DNA of 64,000 bases from positions 38,082,358 to 38,146,357 of the forward strand of contig JAFMSR010000001.1 in the NCBI GenBank assembly GCA_022818135.1, written 5' to 3'. The stretch is from Saxidomus purpurata. Lineage: Eukaryota > Mollusca > Bivalvia > Venerida > Veneridae. Both the position numbers and the translations under genes were made by a program. Every line of letters begins with the position of its first letter. Within the stretch, counting starts at the first letter, position 1. The notes below the pieces were generated by a model. It had not been told where the DNA came from, did not search any database, and worked only from the letters and a program-made list of their open reading frames with translations. Positions 1 to 14,088 of this stretch are shown here, one piece after another.

Positions 1-342
1 GCTAGCACAAGAATTGAATAACTATGTCAAGGCGGCATAGCTCTAGTTCTATCTGGGTCGAGCATCGCGAGCAATTTGTCCAAGTTGTAAGAACTTGTTT
101 CGCAACCGGGATTAAAATAGTAAAAATAATGTCATAACTGTTTTTACAAAAAAAATAAATAATATTAATAGCAAGAAACGTAATAGCCTGTTACAAATAA
201 GGAATAAGTTATAGCAGGCTTCATTCTGAAATGAACGAACAATATTTGCTTTTTGTATGTAAATTTGACGCGTATAATGTTTAAATGCATGCTTTGAGGT
301 TTCTTTAGTATGTTCATATACATTGTATATGTTTTAATCAAG
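1..342 (+). other. Intron sequence upstream of the first visible exon
   Basis: AT-rich sequence without an open exon. It ends with an acceptor AG at 341-342, directly before the first visible coding exon of the large gene. I see no repeat or gene in it. Confidence 0.6.
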
Positions 343-3300
343 GTACGGCATACGACGGACCATCAAATAGTTTTAATAACGACGTTGATTACCAAGCTGA
401 TACACACACAGTAACAATGACCTTCTCAGGATTTGAAAGCAGACTTCACGGAATAACTTCATATGACTGGGCTGTTGGGACATATCCTCGAGGGGAGGAT
501 ATTCTACCGTTCATGGAACATGGAATCATACATTCTGAGGAGGAAGTTGTTGACAACAACGGAACAGGTACACTTTTCTAGTGTCTATTAGTTCCAAAGC
601 GAGTCGGAAAACAAAAAGTATTCGGTTATACTCATCAATCAGTGTCTATCAATGCAACCTGATTTTCAATGAATGTTAAAATCTGTTATTATCCAGTATA
701 AGCCACTCCGTGATGGGTAATAGTCTTTAGCTGATTGAAAGAGAGATACCCTACTACTAGTCTGTTAAAATTGCCTGAATGTACGCAAAGTAATTAATAA
801 CTGCATTTCTCAAGAATAACATGTGTCGAAATATGTCTCTCCGCAAAGTTCACAATGTACCAATATGTCGACCTTCTATGATAAATCGCTACTCAACTAT
901 AAGTGCATACGTACTGTAAATGAAGGCTTAGCGGCACTTCAAGACATCTTATTGCCCTTATTTTTAGCGATTAACAGTTAAGAGTTTTGGTGGCAATTCT
1001 TTCAATTTTGTGTTTTTCAAACTTGTGTTTACATTTTTGATTCCGATTATTATAATGCCGATTATTATGATACCATTATTATAGGATATTGTTTTGGAGT
1101 TGTCTGTCTGTCAGAACCAATTGATAGAATTTCATGAATCTTAAATAAGTATACAATAGAATAATACCGCGGCGTCGGGTCTTACCTATTATAGCCTCTT
1201 TAGAGGATGGTGGACCTAATAAGCACAATTACAAACAATACCGCGGCGCACGCGCAACTTCCGTCAAGATTTGCTTAGTATCTTCAGAGTTATTGCCATT
1301 TTATTGTTATTCTCTTCTATATTCAACATGAAATCATTAAAACTTTATTTCTGTGGAACCGATCATCAAAATTTGATTGTAATTGGCTCAAATAAATAAA
1401 TGATCACTTTTCTAATATTAAGACCTTGACCCTACTCTTTTTAGAAATGGTCATCAAGGGGATGTAGCGCTTTTCTTAAATATTCTATAAAGAAACCTTT
1501 TGAGATTTTTTGTTTTCTGAAACTTATAGTACTGATTTAATTCAACGTACACACACTGAACAGTCTTGTAAGAATCTGATTTTGTTTGGCACAAATTATC
1601 AATTTTGTATTCTCTAACAACTGAAAATTTAGCATACATACTTATTCTGAACAGACACTTTAAGAATTCTTGTTTGTCTGAAACAAGTAGTACTAATTTA
1701 ATTTAACTTGCAACAGCTAAGCTTTTTATGACTGTAACTTAAAGAAGAAAAATAACCCCTCAAAGATGAGGCCCTACAATTTCCTCACAGCAATTTGATT
1801 GGGTGAGCTCCTCTCTCAAATTACAACCTTTACAAGATACTGCGTGATGATGGAAAATGTCATGTGACGGCATGTAAACAGTTTTGTATCGGACCTCTTG
1901 ACTGTTAAATATTTTACAAAATTAACCTAACTTCAAAAGCAGTACAAAAAAACAAACGCTTAATTTGAAGTTTGTACTTTTTGAAATTTTAACAAAATCT
2001 TGTGAAAACGGTCTGTGCTGAGTGATTACTGTATACAATCAAGGGAAGTAACCGCTGCGGGAAGTTTGGAGCCCCAGTGGGGTGATGAGATTTTAAAAGT
2101 GTTTTCATTTTCAGAAACAGACACACCATTAAACTCTTCAATTGTTCTTTTTCAGTTATTTGTTTCATTTGACGGTAGATATAAAGTCACTGAATTTGCT
2201 TGTTTTTGTTTAGGATTGATAAGTTCGGGATTAGCACAAGCATCTCTTGAACTAGAAGGCGGCAAGTCATACTTCTCAACAGTTCGTGGAAAAACTAATG
2301 CTGGAAACATCTTGCAAACTAATACCAATGGCTTTATGGTGGATACATCATCACCAGTTGTTAATATTAACAGGTGCGGATTTATGTGGGTTGTTTTGTA
2401 CTTTAAATTAATGCGGGTAGCAATAGGAAAACATTCTTTACCAATAAGTTTTCAATATAAAACATTTTATGTCATATACATTTATCTTTTTGAAGTTGAA
2501 AGTTTATGATCAAATTAGGCTTAAATATGCATTTGGTGATCAATGATGTCGAACTTAGTTTGATAGTATCCTTCACATAATGTCACGTGCATGATTTTAA
2601 TATACGATCGTTTGTTTTTGTAGACCGCCAGGAAAGAGTGACGTAGTGTACCAGACGGATGAATCTGTGTTACAAGCCACGTGGTCATACTCAGACGAAA
2701 ACGTCTTACATAATGACAGCACCAGTAATATCAAGTCAACATGGTTCTCAGTTGGATCATTTCCTTATTCGACTGATCTATTACTGATCACGAATGCAAA
2801 TGTCTCCAGCAAAGGAGAGGGTTCCCTTCCAATCGGGATCGTAAAGCCAGTTCTGTCCGGTAGAATCTGTTTTTCTTAATTAAATGTTGAAAAGTGTACT
2901 AAACGTTCCTGCTATTAAACAGAGAACATTGTGAGCTTACTTGTAAAAGTTTCTAAAATATAAGAGGGTCCTTCTGATATGCAAAGGTATATATTATAAA
3001 TAACGTGATAGCAAGATAACGATGACCAAAACACAAGAACCGAAAAAGGGCAAACAGCAAGTTTCCTGGTAATGTTGTGCATATAACTAAATTATATGCA
3101 TCAGCTGTGCAAATGTTTATATTTTTATGTGACTACTAGGAACAGGAAGATAAATTTCCTTTAAATTAGGTGTGGAATACTATTTGTCTTAAAGGTAGTT
3201 TATTTATTTAAGTCAGAAGATTGGTCTTGTTTCTAATAATTAATACTAATGAAACGTTGACTAATTCTACTTTTGTTCTGTCAAATTTTACAGGAATTCC

Positions 3301-6300
3301 CAATTATGTGTCTGTTGGTGCGATAAATTCGGCAGGTCTTGATAAAAACAATGTCTCACTCCCAGTGATACAAGACAACAGTGCCCCTACTGTTGGGTCA
3401 GTCAACTGCCCAAGCTTTGTTCAGGTGCGTGCTTGCGTGGATTGAAAACATGGCAAAAGAGAACTAAACTTTTGAAAAGTTTTGCTGATTTTGACCATTA
3501 ACAACCAAATCCTGCCGAGATTAATTAAATATTCTGTTCATTTCTTAATCGGAAACGCAATTTTACTCAAGCGAGCGATATAGGGTCATCATGGCCCTCT
3601 TTTTCATCTTCTTATTCTTAATTTGATAATTATCTATAATGTTACTTAATTGAAATAAATCTAAAATAATGTGAAGTAATGCAAAACGTGCTTCAGCAAA
3701 AGGAATATGACTGTGAGAAATTTATATTTTAATTCTAGAGTCATTCTGTTATCGAGTGTTTATGGGAGAGTTTTGTTGATGACGAAAGTGGAATACTGAA
3801 ATACTATATTGTATTTGGCACCAAACCAGGGTTTGATGATCTGCGATCCTCTGAAGAACTATCAGGAATCACTTTGCGGTTTTTGGCAGAAGGTAAAGAT
3901 GTGGAAAAAATGGTTTTTATCACACGTTCACTTCATCTTCCAGCGACATACCGTATTTTGTATGTATAAAGCACTTGCTCAATATAAAGAAGTTTATATG
4001 GTATAGTATGTGTAACGATGGATAGTCAGGGCTAGACACACCAGGATATTCAAACACTCAACACATATACACAATTTACAACTTTACTTACAATAATGAA
4101 TATATACAAAGACGAATGCAAAATATGAACATTAAATAATGATGATAAGGCTGGACTAAAAAAACGTCTTAATGATAGGCCTGAATTATACACGTGTGCA
4201 CTTTACTTAACGGTGAACCCCCTGAGTTGTTGAAGTTATCAAAGTGAAATATGTCTCTCAAAATATAGCATAAAAGGAGAAGGAAACACATAGTGGAACT
4301 TGGGTGAATGGTATCAGGTCATCTTTACACGCTTTCTTTTCAGACTTGGACAAAGAGCACACGGACATAATATACGCAACTGTAACCGCAGAAAATAATG
4401 TTGGACTAACAATAAGCGGATTTTCTGGACCTATTATTGTTGATGACACACCTCCTACACCAGGTGTTGTTATTGAACTTCCCAGTGTCTCTCGCATTAA
4501 TCCTTATGATGTTGACAAGACTGTAGAAATGAACAGGAGAGCTTGCACTACAACGGAGGGTATTTAACTATTTTCATCCGTCTTTCCTTTTGTCTGCAGA
4601 ATTTCATGACAACGCAAAATTAGAAATCGTGATGCACTCGTTATTTTTTTAGGATTGTCTTAGTAACTCAAGAGTCATTGCCTTTTTATTTGTTTCATTT
4701 TTATTCCATTGAAAAACTTTACAACCTACTTCTCTGAAACAGGTTGTCAAAATTTGATTTCAATTGGCTAAAACAATCTAATGATTACTATTTCTAATAT
4801 CCACCCATACATCCCTGCCTCCACACCACCCCGTAAACCCTTGGTATTGGGACATAATGTTAAATTGTGCTTCTTTTTTAGAAAAGGCTTGTCACAATTT
4901 GATTATGTTTGGGACACGTAATCAACTTTGTAGTCTCTAATAATGGAAAATTTGAGAAACATGTTTTTTTATAAATGAGACCTATAATGGGGGCGCTTTT
5001 CTTACATATTCTACATGTATATAGAAAATTAAGAATTCTTGTTTTGTGGAACTAATAGTGCTAATTCCTTTAACAAATAAGTTCTTTGTGACTGTAACAA
5101 ATTGTCCCTCCTGATGACCAAATGGGTTGATGCAATATTCTTTTCAAACTGTTTAAATGAAGATTATCAATTTCAAACATTGGCTTGTCATTGAGGTTTG
5201 CTTTTTTCCTTAATAACCTATATAGAAACGTAAAACATATGTTTCAGTTAAGCTGCTTTTGAGTTGTGGACTTTAGTACCGTTTCATATATATTTATGTA
5301 CATTGCAGAAGCTTTTCTGAAAGCGGTCGCTTTAATTAATTTTAGTTGACAAAAATAATTACGTAGTAACTCTCTGCTAAATTCTCAGTTAAAGATGGTC
5401 CGATTATCAACTCGGGGTTCATTTGTGTCTGGTATCTCCATTATTTCAAAATGGAAATTTGCATTGTGTTCTTTTTCTTAACAGTGGTCTAGAATTTAAT
5501 TTCATTGCGTACAAATTTCAATTAATGTTTTCATCTTTTAATAGTTGATGTTCGAGAAGTAGGGGCTCTGTATCTTTTATATTCCTCTTAATCCGACTTT
5601 GTTCGTTCCTTTAAAGGTGTTGCTTGCCTGATTGTATTAACTTAGATAAATACGTCTGTTGCATATTTTCTACATTAGTCAATGAAATGTATTAAACTCA
5701 AAAGTCGGATATGAATTTTAGAGCAGTCGTGTCATTCATTGCTTTCCGCGTCATAACATTCTATTTTACCTTTGTTTTAACTCTCTCCTTCTATCTTACT
5801 TTTTCGAAGTATTCGAGAGTTCGATATTTATATGTAGGCTTTTGATATTTAATGAATACTTAGTATATTCACAAATCTTTGTTCTTGACTTAGAGTGTTT
5901 GCAAATTGATGCCACATGCACTGAAACTCTGACGTATATTGGAATTGCATGGACATCTTTCAGTGACGATGAGTCAGCAATAATCGAGTAAGTGTATTAT
6001 GATTTGCCGTTAGTAACAAATTAAATACTTCAGTAGTTGTGATTGATTTTTATGTTTAATGTAAAAAAAAGATCCTGTATGTTGGAATTGAAAACGTAAA
6101 TGTCTCCCTCATTCCCAACAACATTCGAAAAACATTACACAAAATTTATTATGAATACTAGTAGGTAAGAGTCTTGTTAATGGAGTATACTGGTTCAGGT
6201 AAAAATATTTATTCCATATACAGGTATCAGTTGGCACTAGGTACATCTCCTGGAGGAACTCAGATTGTTCCATTTTTTCGGATTGACCCTCAGATGAATC

Positions 6301-9300
6301 ACTTTGTTATAAGTGATATTGACTTAAAAGGATATCGTCAGGTAAAGTAATTGTGTCACTACTCCTGCAATTATTTTGAGAAGTTCACACCAAGAACATG
6401 CGAGATTCAAAAGTCGATGCGCTTTTATAGGTTTACAATATTTAAAACTATTGTTTATGATTAAAGGATATTTGTTTGTTTCAGTAAAATAAAGATCTTA
6501 TTTCACAAATGAACAACAAAAACTGATATTTTCACGAGTGGGGTGATTTAATCTTTTCTTGACATAATAATCAGGAAAATTCGGAATAATAGTATTTCTT
6601 ATTCTCCGTGGAGAACCCCATAATATTAATGATAATCGCATTACTACCATCATTGCTGATAAAGCAACAAAAGTAGTTCTAAAGTTTATTTCAGATAAAA
6701 GTATTCAAAAACCATATCTTTATCATCCAATGAAACTGAAACAGCAATTTATTAGATATACATGTAAATTAAAACAATTGTTATATAAACAAACCTGCAC
6801 TTTGTCACAGCAAGAATTGTAATACTCAATTAGCACAAAATAGTGGAAATAAAAATGGTAATTCACAGTTTCAAACTGTGGATTATCATTTTGATTTCAC
6901 TGAGAAATAGAGGATAATTGTTGGTTTTATTGTAATATCACGTTATAATTTCACCGAGTGGGCACTAAAAGTGATATTTTCACGAGTTGCGAAACCACGA
7001 GTGAAAGTAACCAATTTTAGTGTTCCGAGTGAAATACCTACCTGTTTATTTTATGTTGAACACTCTACTTTCTTTGACTTTGTGTCTATGAAATATCGAA
7101 AATCGCGGGAAACGTCATCAGAAAACATAGCACAAATGACGTCATTTCAACGGCGTCATCGTCGCAGGGTTTCCAGCATTAATTACGCTCGGTATACGTT
7201 TTGACGTTAAACCGGGTAAAAGATTGTAAAAACGGTGAAAATAAAAATAGTAATCCACTGTTTCAAAACTGTGGATTATCACTTTTGTTTCACTGAGGAA
7301 TCTCTACAATTCATTGGAAAACATAAAATAAAACTCTATATGTCACTAGAAATTATAACATAAACGACAGTTAGTATAAATTTCTCATTGTCTTATGTTT
7401 TGTAAGGAAACCAGCAGCAACATTCATTTCATGTTTGTATAGCTTAAAGCTACATTTTTTATGAAGTGATACTTACATGAAATATCGCATCTTGATCTGG
7501 AAATTGTGAACAAATACTATGCTTTGATCTCATTAATTCAAATATTATGTATGTTTGTATAATGATATGTTCCATAAGCAGGAGGCTTTATTGTGGATTC
7601 ATCCGTGTTGTTTTTATTATAACATACTTTGTACTTAAGATAAAATCAACACAGTTGAAGTAGTGTAAGTAGTCACTTCAGTTAAGCAAGCACTATTATA
7701 GTGTCACAATTAACCAGTTTATATCAAATTTACTTGTATTAAACAGCTATATACTTTAAGTGACCTCTTTTGATGCAACCCTCGACTGACTGCTTATGAG
7801 AGATGTGACTGTACACAAAAACTGATGTATCATTACCTGAAAATACTCACTTAGTCTAACACAAAGCTGAATTTAAAATAAAGCATGAAATCTTAAAATG
7901 CATACAATATCGTAAAAAAGTCATAATTAAATTAAGTCATATTTTGAATAAGGTTGTTTTTGTAGGTGTTTGCGACTTTAAAGGCAGTGAATTTTGCTGG
8001 TCTTTCAACAAGCGTTTACTCAAATGGCGTGTTTATGTCTTACATAAGCCAGGGCCTCCCTCCACTAGAGCATATCGGCATATATGATGCGCATCAACAA
8101 TCCTTTGGTGACATGTACGTATAGTAACTTTTATAAAATGTCCAGTTACAACCGTGGAAATCTTTTGAAATAATTAAAATCGAGACGATTGGATAAGATT
8201 ACACAAAGATAACCATAACATTTAGGCGAGAAGCTCAGAGCCAACAGGCTCTTGAGATTGGCTGGTCATAAGGCCGCTTGTAATAGGACTGAAACAATGT
8301 GATCAGTTCAAAGCAGCTTAAAGAAGACCAAATAACAATTTATGCCTTTTTTCTGCCACATTTTCACAACAATACGACGTAATTAAAATATTTCCTGGCT
8401 CAGTTTTACTCTATTATTTGCAAAAATCATTGTAACGTAACTAGGTATTAGGCATATGATAGAAATGTATCCGTTCAGAGGCATCATTATTTTGAAAACT
8501 GATAGTGTTTAAAACTTTAATTTTGATAAACTAGATCAAGACCCAGTTCTTATTCAGATACAAATGTCAAAGACAATAAATACAACTGCTCCATGTTAGA
8601 TCAGATTCATTTGATATAAGAAATCTTAGTATCAAACCATTACAGTTTTCTGATTTTTCTCTCATCATAAATCTTATAAAATAAAGTTGTTATATAGGCT
8701 TTTTGAACCACGGCTAGTATATGCAACTTTTCATATAAGACGCACAGGTGGACCAGCGTTACACGGGAAACCGTTTGTGTAAACCATTAAGAGGTCATTG
8801 CTTTCAAACTGTATTGTAATCATCTGTTTGATCGCTGTTTGAAAACTTTTAACCGTTTGTGTTTCTGAAAAGAAATTCCGTTTAATTTTTATTCCAGATA
8901 TGCAACATTTTTACAGCCATTACTAATTACAAACAAATTAAGTGTCTAACGTGCTTAAGAAAAGTTTTGTCTCTAACAGTACTGTAAGTACAAGTCAATA
9001 TTTAAATTTCAGTGAATTCCAGTCAGACACAACTTCTATTGAAGCAAAATGGGATGTATCTGGTGACCCTTGTCCTGTTTCAAAGTATGAATGGTCGGTC
9101 GAGCAAACGGACGGTGTAGTAGTACAAGACTTCGTGGATATGTACAGTAAGCACTTATGAAATATTTTGTTAGCGGTATGTGTTATTATTATATAATAAA
9201 TCAAACACTTGAATACTTATATTATATTTATTGGGCCTTTATTTTGTTTAACCATATTTTATTACAACAAACATATTATGTTTATACAAAGACAAAAATA

Positions 9301-12300
9301 TTTCAACGAAACAAAACGCAAATGGGTCAGGCTACAAGTTCTTTCAACTTAGCAAACAGCCAATCCCAAACGGACTCGCAGTAGTACGTATTATTTTCAC
9401 ACTTTCACATTTTACGTCTCGTGAAGTATTTAAATTTATTCTAGTAATGAATTCGACTATAGATGTTTTATAATTTCTTTGTCTGTCTGTCAATCAGGAA
9501 AAGTGTTTTCTCCATATTTCGAAATGAATTATTTTGATGTGGAATGACATAGAACGGATCTTGTATTTGTAAAGTGGGTATTTGAGTTCATTTCAAATAT
9601 GATTTAATTATAATTTTGCAAATGCACGAACATCTTTGTGATAACCGTTGCTGCGTTTTATAGTATATGACAAAGAACAAATCCAGCAACAGAAAACTGT
9701 AATATCGTATGATTTCAAATACAATCTATTAAGAACAATCATCTAGTGAATGTGTTGTACGAGTACTGTACCTTAACCTAGCCCTTGTTAAGTATTATAT
9801 CAGTTTATCACTTCTTCTAATAAACTTGTGGCTGTCTCATTAATTTCATAACTTATTTCTCAATAATAGCAACAACACATGGCATAAGTGACCAGCTTGA
9901 TTTAAAAGAGGGCAGACGTTACTACAACTTAGTCCGCATTACAAACATGATGAAGTATGTATATGTACTACGTTCTAATGGAGTTACTATCAATGCAAAC
10001 ACTATGTTACCTGGCATGGTATACGATGGTGACGTCACAGGGCATGATTTGAAAGTTTTGTCATCAAGAACGATGGTCACAGTTAACTGGGAGGGCTTTG
10101 GACAAATACGGCCTCCAACAGACGTTGAGGCTATACTCACTGGTAGGTTCAGCTTCATCGACTTGATTTATGTAACCATACATCCAGTTTCATGAAGTGA
10201 AGTTTATTATATATAGAAATCACACTGTCCGTTACATTCAATTAGTTTTCAGTATCACTTAAAAAAAAACACTGAAAAATAATAATGATATCACAAGCAT
10301 TTCGACCTAACCGTTAGACGAGTTGACATACAGTGTAAACAGGGTACATGTTCAGATGTACGGGAAAAACATGTATTTTACGATTATATTTTACCGATAC
10401 TACAGCAATCGTAATGTACACTACCAAAGTTGAGCTATTGTCATCGCTCGTCATCTCGTCACAGTTTAAGTCCAATCATCATGAAAATTGGTCACAACGT
10501 TTGTCTCGATGACACTCTAGAAGACACATTTTATACCCAATTATGTTGAAAATTAGTCAGAATGTATGTTTAAACTCTTGGACGAGTTTGAAACTGGTGC
10601 ACATGGGGTCAAATCCTAGGTCACCAGGTCAAATCATAGAAAACAAATGTGAACACTGTAGAAGACACGTTTTGTTTTTGAAGCTTACAGTAAGGGTAGC
10701 AGCATTCATTTTGGGTACTCAATAGGATAATTATGTACACGGATCGCGACGTTTTGATAGCAAATAAAGTGTGCATATATAAGAAATCATACAACAAATT
10801 CTTTCTCATAAGAGTATTAATCGTTTTCAGGTAATACAGGCGTCGATATTGAGTTTGAAACTGACCCGAACCAGCTAGTGGCGTACTACGAGGTAGCTTT
10901 AGGAACTGATCGTCGATTTACTAACACAAGAGACAATATTGTTCCATTTACAAATGTCGGATTAAATGCGTCTGTTACTTTCAAAGATCTAGACTTGCAA
11001 CCAGGATATGCAGTATATTATTTTACAGTCAAGGCATATAGTGCATCATATACTTATGCTACAACAACGTCAAATGGATTCTATGTGAGCTTTGATGGTG
11101 GTGTAACAGGTAAGGAATTTATACGGCAAATCCTAAAACACACGTACATTAAGGCGAACTATTTAATGTATTATAATGGCAAGTGTCTACCACGTGTTAT
11201 GCATCGATAGATGACCTATGAATAACATATTATTAGATGGTTACAATGACTTTCCCGTTCACTTAAAATGGATGTATTTTTTCATATCCTGATGTGTATT
11301 TTCACATATAATCTTCTATTAAAGTAATGGAAAATTTCTCGCTGCTGCAAATGTGTCATGAGCGCGTTTTAACAAAAATAACTTCACGAATACTTAGTGG
11401 TTTAGCGTAAAAGAATCAACAAAACATTCAAAGAGCTGCGATAATTGATTTAGTTGTAGCAAAAAAGGTTGTTAACGAGTTTGTAATAAATATTTTAATT
11501 CCTAGTAAAAGCTGTGCAAAACGCACATATTTTTTAAATATCATAAAGATTATATTTTACAATTTAAGCTATTGTAAGTAGTGTGTATAGTCCATCATTT
11601 AAACTCATATTCAAAATAAATAGTATTATTGTGTGTTTATTGTGTGTCTTTTTCATCATGCTAGTCAGAAACATTATATTCACAAAGTTACAATGAATGA
11701 CACATAAATTTGTCAGAACGCATTTAGAAATAATGCGTAAAGAGGTTAGAAACTGACAAGAAGGTACAGTTTACTATCATGGTTGGTCAAGTATTAATAC
11801 GGAGTGATTTGTTGTAGCTGGAACTATCAATATGCCAGATTATATCAGTTCAAACACGAAGATTCGGGTTCAATGGAGTGGATATACATCAAAAGTGGGC
11901 ATCATGCTGTACTACATAGCCATATCAGAACACAGAAATGGATCAAGCAGTGATTGCAGGAAATATGTAAGCCCCTTAAGTATTTATAACTTAGGTCTAT
12001 ATATCAGCATTTTAAAAGCCAATATTTTTTCAAAAACTTTTAAAAAAGAGAAAGTAAGTATAACAGCAGCCTTTTTACGACAACTTTAGTGTTCCTATTC
12101 CATGTATTCTGCAAAGCATATTAGCTGTGTTATCTGTAATTATCCTGACCATGTGTAAGCAGAATACCTGTAAGAGCACTGAGGCCGAAACGTTTGTGTT
12201 GTGTATGCCACGCTACACTATATTTTTCCGTTTTTTATCTACTTAATGAAAGAACGTCAAATGTTTAAGACGTTTTGAAACAATTGCGTACTTCAACTGA

Positions 12301-14088
12301 GTTATAAAACATAAATAGTTTGGCACTATGTTTAATAAAGCAGAGGTTTCACACTAGGAAATAATGATAAAATGTCTAAAGGTACTTTAACGTAGCATTA
12401 AAAGGTATTACTACCGGTCATCGGGTCGCAATGACTTTATATAAACATGTTATTTAAATGTCTGATACACTATGTAACTAATAGTAATGGCTTTATGCCT
12501 TTCTCTGACTAGGTCGACGGAGGCAAAGCCACTGAAGATGAAAAGTTGTCGAAGTTCAACATATATAGTGTAAATAATGTCGGTGCAAGCACGCTCACGA
12601 CCATCGAAGATTTAACACTTCTACAAAATGCATCTTACTTCTTGTGGATAATGGGCAAGTATCTAACTTTTTAGTTTTTATATTAAATGATACACGGCAC
12701 TAGAAAATTGAAAGTTGAAATTACGAAAATATCAACAGTAAATATAGACTATTCTTAGCCATTCTTTTTTTTATAACGCCGATAAAGCCGATAGGCAACC
12801 ACAATCCTGGACATTACCTGTCATTGTTCTATGCAGTCAGAGCTATTGTAAAAAACATACAGATTTCCACATATTGTGAATGAAATGAAATTATAATACA
12901 ATGTTGTTTTCAGCATATATATATATGTATGAAATACGAGGTCAAGCTTTATAATTAAAAGCATTGAAGCAGTCCTCATAAATGAATATTAGGAAATTTG
13001 TAATTTGAAAAATTGGCTGGTAAAATGATTCTGTTAAATATTTTCTAAATGCCCGTTTTTCACATTGCAAACGAAATATTTCAATTTGATAAATAATTTT
13101 CAACGTAATTGCAATTTTGTAGTTAGACCTATATGCATTTAATTTGTAGGTGTGGATAAAGCCGGCGAGTGCAACATGACTTTTCATACCTTTACCGTGG
13201 ACATTACACCCCCAGATTATGGACGCATTACAGGAGGACCTTACTTTGGCATGGTAGTTACTGAAAAACTTTTATAATCCTCCTATACGTGCAACATAAA
13301 GATACAGAATGATTTTTGCAGTAAACTACTTTCTACGTTTGAGGATATAGTGTTTTCTTGTTTGACCACATATTTAATATATATATTCTTTCTATTTTTA
13401 GAAACTTGCGTACACTAGATCGGACTCGACAATAGCTGTGAAATGGGATGGATTTCTAGATGAAGAGTCCGGTATCGATTTGTATAATCTGACTGTATCA
13501 CATATGGGAAAATGTTCATCGCAATTATCCTCACAAAAGCTTGTTCCCATGAAATCTGTTCAAGTGTTTGGAAATTACACTGAGTATACATTCAGCAATC
13601 TGACTATTGTGGTAAGTGCCTTTGTACCAGTTCCATTTATCTTTACTGCTTTTACTACAGTTCAAAATGGAAGGAAGCATGAAAACTATTTTACTAAAGA
13701 AAGGTTTAAATTCTGGAGAGGGATAGAGAGAGAGGAGAGAGACTGACGGACAAACAGACACAGATAGACAGACACTGACAGAAAGACAGACATTTAACTT
13801 TACATTAACGAAATTTAAGCGTCGAAATTATTGTAACCATAACTTTCTGAAATGTGACATGAATAATAGTACATATGCTTTACTGAATAAGTTTACTTAG
13901 TGTTTAATTTCAGAAATCCATAGTGTACGTTGTTGAAGTACAATCTATCAACCGCGCTGGATTAACCAGGAACTCAGTGACATCTCCTATAGTATTTGAT
14001 GATTCTGTACCGTTAGAAGGCCACGTGACAGAGGGCAATGCATTTACAGATGATGTAGTGTGGTGGGGATATACAGACCATATGGATG
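343..14088 (+). CDS. Exons 1-17 of the large gene: tandem FN3-like ectodomain modules
   Basis: Exons: 343-567, 2214-2373, 2624-2859, 3294-3424, 3739-3892, 4344-4559, 5894-5987, 6224-6341, 7966-8114, 9013-9146, 9870-10142, 10831-11109, 11818-11966, 12513-12654, 13150-13253, 13402-13611, 13914-14088. The translation repeats one pattern: an early tryptophan strand, a core such as YQLALGTSPGG...VPF or YEVALGT...IVPF, a strand like YYFTVKAYSAS, then a linker such as NGFMVDTSSP, GPIIVDDTPP or FTVDITPP that leads into the next module. This is the usual layout of FN3-like repeats in large invertebrate surface proteins. Most modules are split over two exons. Exon 14 ends at a GC donor (12655-12656); only this choice keeps the frame into exon 15. 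Sequence similarity between modules is low, so each module was assigned by pattern, not by alignment score. Confidence 0.85.

Noticed and set aside
2015..2509. 164-codon plus-strand open frame
   Set aside because: Only 2214-2373 is exon; the rest reads through intron on both sides, as shown by the acceptor at 2212 and donor at 2374 and by phase agreement with neighbours.
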